Source: Telopea speciosissima (Eukaryota > Streptophyta > Magnoliopsida > Proteales > Proteaceae). From it: a DNA stretch of 64,000 nucleotides. This document shows, one piece after another, positions 1 to 10,623 of this stretch. Under the pieces are notes generated by a model that was given only the letters and a program-made list of their open reading frames with translations, was not told the DNA's origin and searched no databases. The stretch is from the NCBI RefSeq assembly GCF_018873765.1, contig NC_057924.1, positions 9,362,001-9,426,000 on the forward strand. Direction: 5' to 3'. Each line of letters begins with the position of its first letter. Positions within the stretch are counted from its first letter, which is position 1. The translations under genes were made by a program, and so were the position numbers.

Positions 1-103
1 GTGGGGTCTGGGGAGGGCCATAATGTATGCAGCCTTAACCCTGCTTTTGCAGAGAGGCTGTTTCCAGACTCGCCCCGTGACCACTTAGTCACAATGGAGA
101 AGA
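1..103 (-). mobile_element. Au-like SINE, truncated by the window start
   Basis: Read on the minus strand it has the tRNA-related head (B box complementary to 'ccagactcg' near base 66) followed by the characteristic Au SINE body around 'gcagccttaaccctgc'. The right duplicate copy at 32717-32854 shows the full element with its terminal T-run. Confidence 0.75.
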
Positions 104-1763
104 AGAAGAGAAGATGAAAATTAATACCATTGGAAGAGCAAATGAAAAGAAGTAATTAGTTTGTTTTTGAGTAATTATGGGAACGTGGTTCTTTCCCGCA
201 TCCTTTGGGACATATGCTATTTGGTACCCTACTCACCCAAACTCATTTAATCTGTGTGGCATTAGCAGTGTACTTGAAATTGTGGGTGTTTTAAATATTG
301 AAAAGAGATAGATAGCTCTGAAAGCCCAAAGATGGCAATAACTCATGTAAGTATTGCATGCTGAATTTCAAGTAATGGGCATCTGAATGCCATCCTCACT
401 ACTGTCGATATGAAGGTATATATCTGGCTTCGTAGGGTGGGAAAGTAGTGATTTACTTGTTTGTTTTGCCTTGCCAAATGGTTTCTCCGAAACAAATGAA
501 GTTTTAGCTATTTTAGGAGTAACCAGCATTTCTTTGAGATGTTTACTTGCAGTTGTTGTTTCACTACTAAGGGAGTATTAGATGAATAACCTTAAAAGAT
601 CTTGTTGGTTGTTTAATCTTACCTGTCTGACCTCTAAAGTGAAATTAATTGCAACCATCTTCGCTCTTAAGGTATGAGCTACACTATTAGGGACGGTAAA
701 GAAAGCCAATTCATGTTTCCTGGGTCTTGTAGAGTTGTAGAGACCTCAGGCCTGCTACTGAGAATGAATCTTAAAGGAAGAAGAAGAAGCCCTAAAATTC
801 TTATATCTGAATGCTCGCTTGCTCAAGCTTCCCAGATGCCGATTTTACTGGAATTGCATCATATTAGGAAATCATTGGAATATACATTTCACACCTTGAA
901 ATCTTGGATAAAAGTCTTCCCATTATATAGACTCATTTCTGAGCTTATTTTGCTCTGTTTAACCTTCATCTGAACTCCTTTTGCACTGCTATTTAGCATG
1001 TAACTTCATATCTGTGTTATATTTTCTGTCTGTCTCCAAGGCTAGCACAATGTGGTTTTTTGGCAGTTCTACAATCCACTTTGTCATCCCAGTCTGATGT
1101 TAGACTACCCATTGCCAATGAAATGAGTCTTCTTTTAACTTACAACTAAGTCTTGTAAAGAACTTACTTTAATCATCGCTGTTCACATATGCTGATACTT
1201 TTATTGGTTTCATCCGCAAAATACAATGAACTGACAAAGAACAAAATCTGCTAGGGGACTAGGAGCAGCAGCGATGTGGTGCTGCATGCATGGCTGGATC
1301 TGGGGATTATAGTGGGTCCCATTGTGAACTGATAGAACTTACTGTTGTCATTGCTGTTCAAATTGCATGAAATATGCTGATACTTTATTGGTTTCATCCG
1401 CAAATAATATTGAACTGACAAAGAACAAAATCTTCTAGGATGTCTTTGGTATCAATCCTTGAAAACCATTCTTGCTTTTCCTCAAAAAGAGATTTTAGAA
1501 TGGTTTCTGAGTTGGAAAGAAATGGTTTGGCTACATGAGAAAAAGAGAAGTAATACCCTTTCCTCCAACCCTGCCAAAAAGATAAAAAAAGAAAAAGAAA
1601 AAAGAAGAAGAAATATTCCTATCTAACTTATTCTAATATATCCATGATAGAAATCCTATTCTGATGGTGTTGATAACCATGCTAAAGAAACAAGGCCAAA
1701 GACAAAGATACTAATGTTGGAGTGACTGACTCAGACACTACACGCAGGATGCAGTCGCTGCCT

Positions 1764-1794
<31 letters not shown>

Positions 1795-2154
1795 TTGGAG
1801 AGTGAAGGGGAAAGAAGGGACAGAGAGATTTGTTGAGACAAATAGGGCATGGGAAGCCGTGAATGGCCTGTATACAGTGGAATACCTGTGCATACTGTCA
1901 TTATTTTCCAACTTTCTTCACTACTTGCATGGACATCTCACTGAGAATTGCACCAATCGTTCGAACATTATGGTTAAGTATTTTTCCTGATGCTTAAAAC
2001 ATCTGTATTGTGACTTACTGCGAAATTGGCTAGCAGAGATGTCTCTCCCATGTCATGCTGTTGTAATCTAATTGCTTCAATTTATCTATATGTTTATTTT
2101 GTTATGTTGGTTGGTTATCTTGCACTTAACACTGATATTCTTCTTGTTTTGCAG
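104..2154 (+). other. Intron 3 sequence of the left PLAC8 gene, no other gene seen
   Basis: This is the counterpart of the right gene's intron 3. It holds a local direct repeat of about 170-180 bp (segments near 1168-1252 and 1346-1438 share 'ggtttcatccgcaaa' and 'gaactgacaaagaac'), and a GA dinucleotide run near 1765-1790. The short open frames here match no protein family. Confidence 0.6.
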
Positions 2155-3277
2155 GGTAGCGACAGTTGTTTGGATGACTCTGTCAACCATCTGATCTGCC
2201 CCTGTTGCACATTATGCCAGGTTTTTATCTGTCTTATACATCTCTCGTATTTTTTTGTTTTTGGTAAGGATCTGTCTCATACATCTCAACTTAAATACTA
2301 ATGGTGGATCTGTCTTGTACATCTCAACTTAAATAATAATGGAAATTGGGGATCATACAGGATGGAATTGTCTTTTTTGTTTGATAGGTAGGCCCCAAGG
2401 AGAGTTGAACTTATGAGTTATGACCTCTTTATTGTGAGGTGTTGGTCCTTGCCAACTGAGCTATACCCCTTGGGGTAAAAATAAAACTCTTTTTCATGGA
2501 CGGCAGGATTTGAACCTGTGCGGGCAGAGCCCACATGATTTCTAGTCATGCCCGATAACCACTCCGGTACGTCCACTTATACAGGATGGAATGACAAAGA
2601 GTACAACTTATGACCACTTTATTGTGAGGTGTTGGGACTTGCCAACTGAGCTACCCCTGGGTAAAAATAAAATTCTTTTCATGGATGGTAGGATTCGAAC
2701 CTGCGCGGGCAGAGCCCACATGATTTCTAGTCATATGCCCGATAACCACTCCGGCACGTCCACTTGTACAGGATGGAACGACAAAGAGTTGAACGTATTA
2801 CCTCTTTTATTGTGAGGTGTTGGTCATTGCCAACTGAGCTACCCCTTGGTGTAAAAATAAAATTATTTTTCGTGGACGGCAGGATTCGAACCTGCCCTGC
2901 CTGTGTTATATTCCCTTATAACCACTCCGGCACATCCACTTATACAGGCTGGAATTGTCATTTTCAATATTGAATGGAAATGATGGAGCTTTCCTTTAGA
3001 TAGAAAATAATCTGACATCCGTTTTTATTTTTTCTGGGAACAGGAGTCCAGAACATTGGAGATCAACAACGTTCAAGATGGCATCTGGCGAGGCCGAGGT
3101 GACACTATATGCATTGGCAGCTATGGCGAAGGGAGCAAAGGCTTCTTTGAGCTGCGGCAGCCTCCTCTAATCCCAACCAAATCCCCCGACCCCTGCAGCA
3201 TGCAGAAAGCGACAAATGGTAGCGATCACTCGTGGATACCTGATTCCGGCCATTCCGACCCACTGGTTTCTCAATAG
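2155..3277 (+). CDS. PLAC8-family protein, left duplicate, 3' exons only (exons 4 and 5)
   Basis: Coding parts are 2155-2220 and 3044-3277, each after a CAG acceptor; exon 4 ends in a GT donor. Exon 4 (22 codons) encodes the PLAC8 cysteine block ending CPCCTLCQ. Exon 5 continues ESRTLEINNVQDG and a GRGDTICIGSYGEGSKGFFE segment, as in the complete copy at 30617-36751. Exons 1-3 are not in the window and by homology should lie left of base 1. The stop is a TAG at 3275-3277, two codons earlier in the alignment than the TAA of the right copy, so the tail ends LVSQ instead of LVSESQE. No frame break is visible, so the gene could be functional if its 5' part is intact. Members are small membrane proteins with two hydrophobic segments; the exact role of this subfamily is not established. 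Intron 4 (2221-3043) carries antisense tRNA-Ser copies. Confidence 0.85.
2495..2576 (-). tRNA. tRNA-Ser(AGA)-like copy, slightly degenerate
   Basis: On the minus strand it folds as tRNA-Ser with anticodon loop CTAGAAA between CATGA and TCATG and a long variable arm. The end of the acceptor stem is a G:U pair and the T loop reads TTCAAAT, with one mismatch in the T stem. Probably a weak gene or a pseudogene. Confidence 0.6.
2680..2763 (-). pseudogene. tRNA-Ser(AGA)-like pseudogene
   Basis: Same tRNA-Ser sequence with a 2-nt insertion just before the anticodon stem (reading GGGCATATGACTAG on the minus strand) and mismatches at the acceptor end (CATCCATG). The T arm is otherwise intact. Confidence 0.7.
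2872..2939 (-). pseudogene. tRNA-Ser-like pseudogene lacking the anticodon arm
   Basis: Acceptor, D-arm and T-arm parts match the neighbouring tRNA-Ser copies, but the anticodon and variable arms are replaced by unrelated short sequence and the total length is only about 68 nt. Confidence 0.75.
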
Positions 3278-4356
3278 CAAGAGTAACTGTGTACTATATC
3301 TCTCATATAGTGCCCCATTTCCATCGCAAGGGTGGAATGGAAGTGGTAGCTTTTTAGTGTGTATATTGTTACTTTATGGCCTTGTGGGTTGGTTGTAATG
3401 CCCCATCTGGGCCAGAATTTGTTACAGAACTTGAGAATTGTTGCCCTGAATGGCCTGATGGTCTTCCATCATTTAGTTAGGTGGAGTGAAATTATGCAAA
3501 CGTGAAGGGTGAAGTGACCCTTTTAACCTGTGTATATGCTACTACTTCAGTGTATGGTTTCATGATTCAGGGGATGGAAATGTTAACACTGAATTATTTT
3601 TCTCTTTTCTTTTTCAAAGAAAATTTCATTCCTTCTCATTTATTAATTTTGACAGTCAAGATTTTTTAATGTTATATGGGGAGGGTATTAATTGAATTAG
3701 GCTCTGAAATTGGACATGTGGTTAATTCGCGTCATGTAATATCTACTTCAAGGGTTTATCAACTCCTTCCAGTGTGGGATCTAGGGAGGGTCATAATGTA
3801 TGTAATCTTAATGGCGCTTTCGGGAGAGGCTGTTTCTTGAGATTCGAACCCGTAACTATTTGATCCGTTGCACCAAGGTACACCCTCATGTACGATCTAC
3901 TTAATAATTAAAATTGTCACAATTAAAATTGCCACGTCATCATTCCATGTCGCCCAATAAGGATGAGCAAGATGTGTAATACTACCTAAGAGGAAGTGAA
4001 TTTAATGGGAGAGATGGATTAGTGACTGGGGTGGACAATTGGACATAGGTGTGGTTGGGTGGGCTGGGAGAGCAACCTGTGGCCCTAAGCCTTTCTGAGG
4101 TCCAAGAAGGCAAAGCCCAAGTCCAACCCAACTTGACTCTGATTTCGATTGACCAGCCCAAAGGCAAGGGTGGGTTGAAAATTTGAAGCCCACAGTGGGG
4201 CTTAGCTTGTGGTCTTCATATCATTTTAAGAGATTATTTTCCCATTAATGGTTTTAACATATGTTATCAAAACAGTACTTGAACAACAGTGCCCTCATAT
4301 GATTTGCTTTAATTTAATCCGGTTTGACCCTTGTTGCCCTTTACATACTTGTTTGT
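3278..4356. other. 3' flank of left PLAC8 copy with an old SINE
   Basis: This holds the 3' UTR and downstream flank. The only element I recognise is an old Au-like SINE at about 3758-3890. The short open frames at 3982-4193 are not conserved in the right copy and match no family. Confidence 0.5.
3758..3890 (-). mobile_element. Old Au-like SINE
   Basis: On the minus strand the order is tRNA-like B box (complement of 'gattcgaaccc'), the sequence matching 'gagaggctgtttc', 'gggagggtcataatgta' and the 'ccagtg' end. It is more diverged than the SINE at base 1. The mate is at 37311-37445. Confidence 0.65.
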
Positions 4357-4600
4357 CTTTTTTTTTTTTTTTTTTTGGTAAGAGAAATTTTATAAAGGAT
4401 AACATGAGAAACTCATGGCTGAGATAAACAAAGATCTTGGAACCATAGATCGGAAATAGGCCACACCATCGTACACGTCATCGATAGGACCCTCCGTACC
4501 AGGGAGTTAGCCAAGTTGTTAATCTCCCTTGGAACATAAGTGATATATCCGTGGTTAAAATCCGTACTAATTTAAAACTTTGTGAATGTAACGTAGCTTG
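4357..4600 (-). mobile_element. LINE 3' end: RNase H tail plus poly(A)
   Basis: On the minus strand a frame reads ITYVPREINNLANSL followed by VRRVLSMTCTMVW, typical of the C-terminal RNase H (RVT_3) domain of plant LINE ORF2. It then ends in the common plant LINE tail KISLTKKKK, encoded just before the T run at about 4358-4378, which is the poly(A) of the inserted copy. A stop lies just upstream of the conserved part, so it is a dead 5'-truncated copy. The right duplicate has the same remnant (about 37935-38140), so the insertion predates the duplication. Confidence 0.75.
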
Positions 4601-5093
4601 GGCGGCCGCCTACACTATCAAACTATGGATCGCCACTGTCAAACCAACATTCAAGATCATTGACCGAGTGTCGGGAGATGTTGTCGAGGAAAGGTTCATA
4701 AATCCGACGTGGGGTAGATTTGTGGACTGTGGTAGATTCGTCGACTACCCGCCTTATGTTAGCGAGTGGACGGAAGCAAGTAGGAGAAGATACCTGAGAC
4801 CTGCTTTTGAGGATGATCCCCTTGTATCTATGTGTGAAGACTGCAAAGAAGAGAGGGGACTATTCCCAGCATTGTCTCCGGATGCGTGAGGTGAATTACT
4901 ATTCACATATTTTATATTTTAATATGAATAGTTACCTAAAACCTTTGGGCCTTTCTCCTTTAAAACCCGACCATGGGCCTAAGTGGGTCAAAAGGCCCAA
5001 TGATTTAGAATAGGACCTTAGGCTAATGCTCAGCCAAACAAGCCCCAACTAATTGGACCTAAGAACCTAAGACACAACCAAACATGCCCTAAT

Positions 5094-6719
5094 GGCCATA
5101 CGGAGAAAATAAGGCTTAGACCACTATTCACTCCACATTTTAGAATCCCCAAATCGATTTGTGAAAAAGAGAAAGAAAGGAAGGAGGGAACCACCTTAGC
5201 TCACCTTGCCTTGGTGAGTGCATCTTCCTTATTTTGATCCCTTCCCCTCCATCTATTTTCTTGGATTTGAATGTAGATGATGTCCTACCATTAATGGTGC
5301 CCCACCTACCTACATGGGAGAACCATTAGGGATGTAAATGGATAACCGAAATCCGAATCCGAATTCGCATCCGTATTCGTTTAGGGGCATCCGTATTCGT
5401 TTAGAGATATCCGGAAAATAATCCGAATACTCCGATTAAAATCCGTCCGAAAAAAAATCCGAATACTTAATAATAAAAAATTAAGTAAATAATGATTTCA
5501 AGGGTTTTTGAAGATTAAATAAGTTCTAGAATATGATGAAAAGAGAATCATGATCTAAGAGATATGGATTGAGAGTGGCCATACGGAGAAAATAAGGCTT
5601 AGACCACTATTCACTCCACATTTTAGAATCCCCAAATCGATTTGTGAAAAAGAGAAAGAAAGGAAGGAGGGAACCACCTTAGCTCACCTTGCCTTGGTGA
5701 GTGCATCTTCCTTATTTTGATCCCTTCCCCTCCATCTATTTTCTTGGATTTGAATGTAGATGATGTCCTACCATTAATGGTGCCCCACCTACCTACATGG
5801 GAGAACCATTAGGGATGTAAATGGATAACCGAAATCCGAATCCGAATTCGCATCCGTATTCGTTTAGGGGCATCCGTATTCGTTTAGAGATATCCGGAAA
5901 ATAATCCGAATACTCGATTAAAATCCGTCCGAAAAAAATCCGAATACTTAATAATAAAAATTAAGTAAATAATGATTTCAAGGGTTTTGAAGATTAAATA
6001 AGTTCTAGAATATGATGAAAAGAGAATCATGATCTAAGAGATATGGATTGAGAGTGGCCATACGGAGAAAATAAGGCTTAGACCACTATTCACTCCACAT
6101 TTTAGAATCCCCAAATCGATTTGTGAAAAAGAGAAAGAAAGGAAGGAGGGAACCACCTTAGCTCACCTTGCCTTGGTGAGTGCATCTTCCTTATTTTGAT
6201 CCCTTCCCCTCCATCTATTTTCTTGGATTTGAATGTAGATGATGTCCTACCATTAATGGTGCCCCACCTACCTACATGGGAGAACCATTAGGGATGTAAA
6301 TGGATAACGAAATCCGAATCCGAATTCGCATCCGTATTCGTTTAGGGGCATCCGTATTCGTTTAGAGATATCGGAAAATAATCCGAATACTCCGATTAAA
6401 ATCCGTCGAAAAAATCCGAATACTTAATAATAAAAAATTAAGTAAATAATGATTTCAAGGGTTTTTGAAGATTAAATAAGTTCTAGAATATGATGAAAAG
6501 AGAATCATGATCTAAGAGATATGGATTGAGAGTGGCCATACGGAGAAAATAAGGCTTAGACCACTATTCACTCCACATTTTAGAATCCCCAAATCGATTT
6601 GTGAAAAAGAGAAAGAAAGGAAGGAGGGAACCACCTTAGCTCACCTTGCCTTGGTGAGTGCATCTTCCTTATTTTGATCCCTTCCCCTCCATCTATTTTC
6701 TTGGATTTGAATGTAGATG
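5094..6719 (+). repeat. Tandem array of about 480-bp units, 3.4 copies
   Basis: The marker 'ggccatacggagaaaata' recurs at 5094, 5577, 6056 and 6534, giving periods of 483, 479 and 478 bp; the last copy stops at about 6719. Units differ by a few single-base indels. Each full unit contains a roughly 245-bp insert that begins 'agggatgtaaatggata' and is rich in 'ccgaatccg'. The right duplicate (38735-38965) has one unit without that insert, so the insertion and amplification happened in the left copy after the duplication. Confidence 0.92.
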
Positions 6720-7554
6720 GAAACCATTATGAGAAGGTATTAATGTTGTAAGGGGTGAAACCATTAATGGAAGTATTAATGTTTCTTTGGAAGGTTAAAT
6801 GAACCTATGATGTCCTTATTTTCATTTTCATTTAAGGATCAAGACCATTATTGCACCTACGCTAAGAATATGTAAACTTAGGGTTTTTTCTTGAGATTTA
6901 CCGGAATTCTTCCTAGGCTATGTACTAAGCCACCTATGGGTTTTGGATATCAATGGATGGAATATAGAGAATAAAGTTTGGAAAAAGGTTTGTGTTAGGT
7001 TGGGTGGCTCTTACGCCAGCACGAGGCCAATAGGAATGTGCACGTGAGCATCTAAGGGGAGGGGTGGGGTGGTCATTTCACTGTCTCACTAATCGGGCAG
7101 TATTCTTTTATCTATAAATTTTTTTAGCAAATTGATTAATTATGTAAAGACGAAGTTTTTCTTAATCTAGGGTGAAGGAGGTATTCCTAAAACTTTTGCC
7201 ATTAGATTACATCTGAGTTATCTATATTTTTTTTGGTAAAAAATAACTTGCCATTCAAGTAAGTGTTAGCTTAACTAAGAAGGTTTCCTTTAAAAAAGCC
7301 AAGTTAGTAGTTACTACTTAGTACTCATGGGTACTTCAAGTGATAGTTAGTACTTTTGTGTGCTAACTAAGCTGACATGCGTCAAAACAAAATTAAAAAG
7401 GCGTGGATGAATCCCTACATGTTAGATATACATTAAATGAGCCGCATAAAGAACACTCTTCTTTTAATATACCCTTAACAACCAGGCACAAGGTTCCTAT
7501 ACAGGCAGTCTTGGGAAAGGTTTCATAGGTGTTTACACAGTTTTGCCAGGAAAA
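6720..7554. other. No gene seen
   Basis: Duplicate homology ends at about 6942. Beyond that the sequence is AT-rich without recognisable coding or mobile signatures. Confidence 0.5.
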
Positions 7555-7720
7555 TTATCACCTCCAGTTTGCTGACCGGCCCAGTTCCCCAGTTCCTCTA
7601 ATAGGGGGATGGTGGACCCCACCCGGGCAGGGTGTTTGGGCATGGGTAGAGAGGTCATTTCAGCCCCCCTTTGTTAGAGGAACTGGGGAACTGGGCCGGT
7701 CAGCAAACTGGAGGTGATAA
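7555..7720. mobile_element. MITE-like element with perfect 47-bp terminal inverted repeats
   Basis: Bases 7555-7601 are exactly the reverse complement of 7674-7720, beginning 'ttatcacctccagtttgctg' and ending 'ttagaggaactgg' on the inner right side. A 72-bp GC-rich spacer separates the arms. I could not identify a clear target duplication, so the superfamily is open. Confidence 0.8.
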
Positions 7721-7748
7721 AGATCCGTTTTGCCATGCCATGAGAATC

Positions 7749-8583
7749 GTTATCCTCTGCACTGTCCTCTCACATGGATACAAAATGCCGATTTAGGTTC
7801 CGTTTGGTAACACTTCCGTTTTGGGAGAATGTCTTTTTTACAGAAGTGTTCTTGTTCGATTCTTTGCTATGAGAATACTCTCGTGGAAGAGAAACAGAGT
7901 TTGGTAAAACTGTTCCAGAAATACTCCATGAACAGAAAAAGAACAGAAACAATGTTTGGCAAACATTTTACAAAATCTCTTCACCAAAAAAAACATTTTA
8001 CAAAATCACTTCTTTTGTACAAAAAAAATTATATAAATGCCATTATATTCATTATTAATCCATAATAATTATGATTATATTATTTGGGCTGCTCGAAACT
8101 GTAAAACCACCAACCAACCATCGGTGCAATGTGTTTGAAAGTTGAAACAATGGATTGGGAGCAGTGAAGGAATCATCTTAAAAAAAAGAGTACAACCCCA
8201 CCATTCATTAATTAATGTCGTTCTTCACAAGTAGAGGACCCTACCACCAATATAGCTACCATGAATATTGATGATGATGATGATGGAGTTGGCCCATGTA
8301 CAGTATGGAAGCAGGAAAAGGCCCCAAATATATTTATTAGACAACCACACACAGGTTTTAGGGGGAATCTGATCATGTGTGGATGAAAAGACAAAAAAGA
8401 GATAATAAACAGAAAGTCTAATAGTTCACCTTGTAAGACAGTCCTCCGGATATAACTCACCTTGTCAGTGAATTGGTACGACCATGAAAGAAGGATGTTT
8501 GTTTTCCATGGGAAAATGGATATATATGATGGGTCCCATGAAGGATGTTTTCAGTTTTCACACACACACACACACACACATGG

Positions 8584-8615
<32 letters not shown>

Positions 8616-9155
8616 ACGGGATCGTACCTTGTGAATGAATCGATGGAGTTGCAGGGAGAGGGAGACGAGCTCAGCCGTAGAGTTGCAGAGGGTTTCAGTC
8701 ATGAGAGAAGCAGTTGCAGGGAGAGAGAGATGAGCTCAGCCGTGGAGTTGCAGAGGGTTTCAGTCGTGAGAGAAGGTTATAGCGTGAGAGAGAAGGGTTT
8801 TGTGGGTTTTGCGTTTTGCGTGAGAGAAGAGTTTTATCGGAAACACAACTCTATTTTTTCCCTTTTTAATCTTAAAGTTGAGTTGAAGAATCGAAGAAGC
8901 TTCTAATTGGTATTTCTCAATTCCTGATCTTTTCATGTTTTTTGAACCGGTTCAGTCCATGAGAACACAAGATTGGAGCATGTGTGCCAAACGTATTTCT
9001 ACTCTATATGCACTCCCATAGAACAAAAGAACACTAGAAGCACTATCTAGGAGTGTTACCAAACAAAACCTTAACCACCCTGTCCAAACACACTACCCGA
9101 GGGGTGGTTAAATCATCATTTCGTGTCCATGTGAGGGGACAACAGAGGATAAAAA
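7749..9155. mobile_element. Palindromic MITE split by a Tourist-like insertion
   Basis: The left arm 7749-7795 ('ttatcctctg...gattta') matches the reverse complement of about 9107-9155. Between 9071 and 9110 the remaining centre is itself palindromic ('ttaaccaccc' ... 'gggtggttaa'). Removing 7796-9070 and one TTA restores a MITE of about 130 bp. Confidence 0.7.
7796..9070. mobile_element. PIF/Harbinger (Tourist-like) non-autonomous element, TTA target site
   Basis: Ends are 'ggttccgtttggtaacact' and the reverse complement of 'agtgttaccaaacaaaacc', flanked by TTA on both sides (7793-7795, 9071-9073). GG plus TGTTTGG-type ends and a 3-bp TTA duplication are the hallmarks of Tourist/PIF-Harbinger. 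No transposase frame is present. Inside are an AC/AG dinucleotide tract (8560-8614) and a 65-bp tandem repeat ('gttgcagggagag' at 8648 and 8713). Confidence 0.75.
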
Positions 9156-9608
9156 TTCCACAAAATAAATGAGTTTCAAATTTTGTGAACAAGTAAACCC
9201 AATATCCTTTCTTTACATGTTAAGTTATAATCCGACAACATTTGGTATGCATACTTGGAATGCTATTAAAGTCGATTTTGTATTCTCAGTTGATAAAAAG
9301 TTGTTTTTAGAGCAAATTACATGCACCCCTGGTGTTTAAAATAATAATAGAATACCCCCCTAGTTTCATCTTTTACGTATCAATCCCTGATGACTCCAGT
9401 GTTAGTAAACTGTCAGTTTTGAAAATAAAAAGATTGTTTTACCTTTTATACTTCAGTGACTTAATTTAAGGTCAGTTTTACACTTATTTACCTTCTTCTC
9501 CAAAACGAAAAATCCCTAAATTGATTTAGGGTTTGCCTACGGAGGTTAGTCCCGCCACCCACCAGCGGACATCCCCTGGCCCAGCCACCCTCCAACGAAG
9601 AATTCATA

Positions 9609-9966
9609 TACTGGTTGTTTCTTCTGTAAACGTAAGTACGGTATTAGTGGGCTTGAAATTAGGAGAAATGGTCAAACCAGTGGAGTTGAAATAGTGGAAA
9701 TACCTTCAGCCATGGCCGCCTGAGCGACTGAACTCAATTATTACATGCTTTCCATCAATTTCCATGCTATTCATTCTGAAAGATCCTTACTGGTTGTTTC
9801 TTCTGTAAACGTAATTACGGTATTAGTGGGCTTGAAATTAGGAGAAATGGTCAAACCAGTGGAGTTGAAATAGTGGAAATACCTTCAGCCATGGCCGCCT
9901 GAGTGACTGAACTCAATTATTACATGCTTTCCATCAATTTCCATGCTATTCATTTCTGAAAGAGCC
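9609..9966. repeat. Direct duplication, period 179 bp
   Basis: 'ctggttgtttcttctgtaaacgtaa' (given in parts) starts at 9611 and again at 9790, and the copies run through the 3' part of the captured gene fragment with only a few differences. The end of the coding remnant is therefore present twice. Confidence 0.9.
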
Positions 9967-10540
9967 TTAGCAGCATCTCTGATATCAAAGAACTGCACGA
10001 ACCCCTGGTGCCTCTTCAATGGCGTTTCTCTCAGTTCCTTCACAGGCCCTGAATTAGAGAACTTGGTCGAATAACAATCGATTGGAAAATAAGGGGGAAA
10101 AAAACCCAGTACAGTGGGAGAGGAAAGGCTATAATGCATGAATGAGAAGGACTATTCAGTTCTTCTGCTCAAGCTTCAGATAATTTCAGAGTCCACCATG
10201 AGAAATAAAGAAACAAGTAAAAAAAATCTGAAACTTAGTTTACACTAAACAAATCCTTTTAGAAATAAGGACAAAGAGGAAGAAATTAATATAAAAAAAA
10301 AGAGATACCCCAAACAAATTTATTTGGAGCTTCTTGAGAGCGATGTAATGTTGCCTAAACCTGCTCTGTTGATGCATGTGTTGCTCTTGTATCTCCACCA
10401 ACACTGCTTGCGCATGCCTCAAATCTCTACGGACCATCGTTTCACTCACGTCCGTTGGAACCAAACTCAGAAGCAAAGCTCTAGTGCCGTCGGTGAAGGC
10501 AGGGGCAGCGTTGACGGTGGTGGTGGTGGTGGTGGAGTTC
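9885..10540 (-). pseudogene. TERMINAL EAR1/MEI2-like RNA-binding protein fragment
   Basis: Two coding blocks on the minus strand resemble the RNA-recognition region of plant MEI2-like TERMINAL EAR1 proteins. The first, near 10540-10330, reads TRALLLSLVPTDVSETMVRR, then DLRHAQAVLVEIQEQ and QQSRFRQHY. The second, 10060-9885, reads GPVKELRETPLKRHQGFVQF, then FDIRDAAKALSEMN and DGKHVIIEFS, ending at a stop. In intact relatives a stretch of roughly 25-30 residues sits between MVRRDL and DLRHAQ; here it is missing, as if deleted between the two DL codon pairs. The N- and C-terminal parts of the protein, including the large C-terminal RRM, are absent, and the fragment lies inside an inverted-repeat element. 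It is a captured, non-functional piece; whether it is transcribed is unknown. Confidence 0.75.
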
Positions 10541-10623
10541 TAAGATATAGTTATGTTCTATAAGGGTAAAAATGTCCATGACAAAAATAGAAGGGTAATA
10601 TAGCCATTTTCAAATGTTTAACT

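Larger units (their letters stand above)
2390..2945 (-). repeat. Tandem tRNA-like dimer array in intron 4 (left copy)
   Basis: Three units of about 180 bp each pair a tRNA-like head with a tRNA-Ser(AGA)-like sequence. Read on the minus strand, the head has an A box like TAGCTCAGTTGG and a B box like AAGTTCAACTC. The heads lie near 2392-2476, 2597-2660 and 2780-2845. The same array is present at 35850-36400. Confidence 0.75.
1..6942. repeat. Left copy of a large segmental duplication (mate at about 32757-39147)
   Basis: Almost the whole stretch can be aligned by eye, in the same order and orientation, with 32757-39147. Anchors are the SINE at the start, the PLAC8 exons 4 and 5, the tRNA-Ser cluster, a second SINE, a LINE tail and the final stretch that ends at 'ctatgtactaa'. 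Differences are scattered substitutions and small indels, about 670 bp present only in the right copy (around 32990-33657), and the tandem array present only here (5094-6719). The homology is cut by the window start, so the duplicated unit continues to the left. Exon 4 to exon 4 spacing is 33468 bp. Confidence 0.9.

Noticed and set aside
4551-4889. 112-codon + strand ORF
   Set aside because: It overlaps the antisense of a LINE RNase H tail; the duplicate at 38122 has non-conservative changes and a premature stop, and there is no family match.
8484-8906. 140-codon ORF
   Set aside because: It runs through AC and AG dinucleotide repeats and a 65-bp tandem repeat inside a Tourist-like element; composition explains the open frame.
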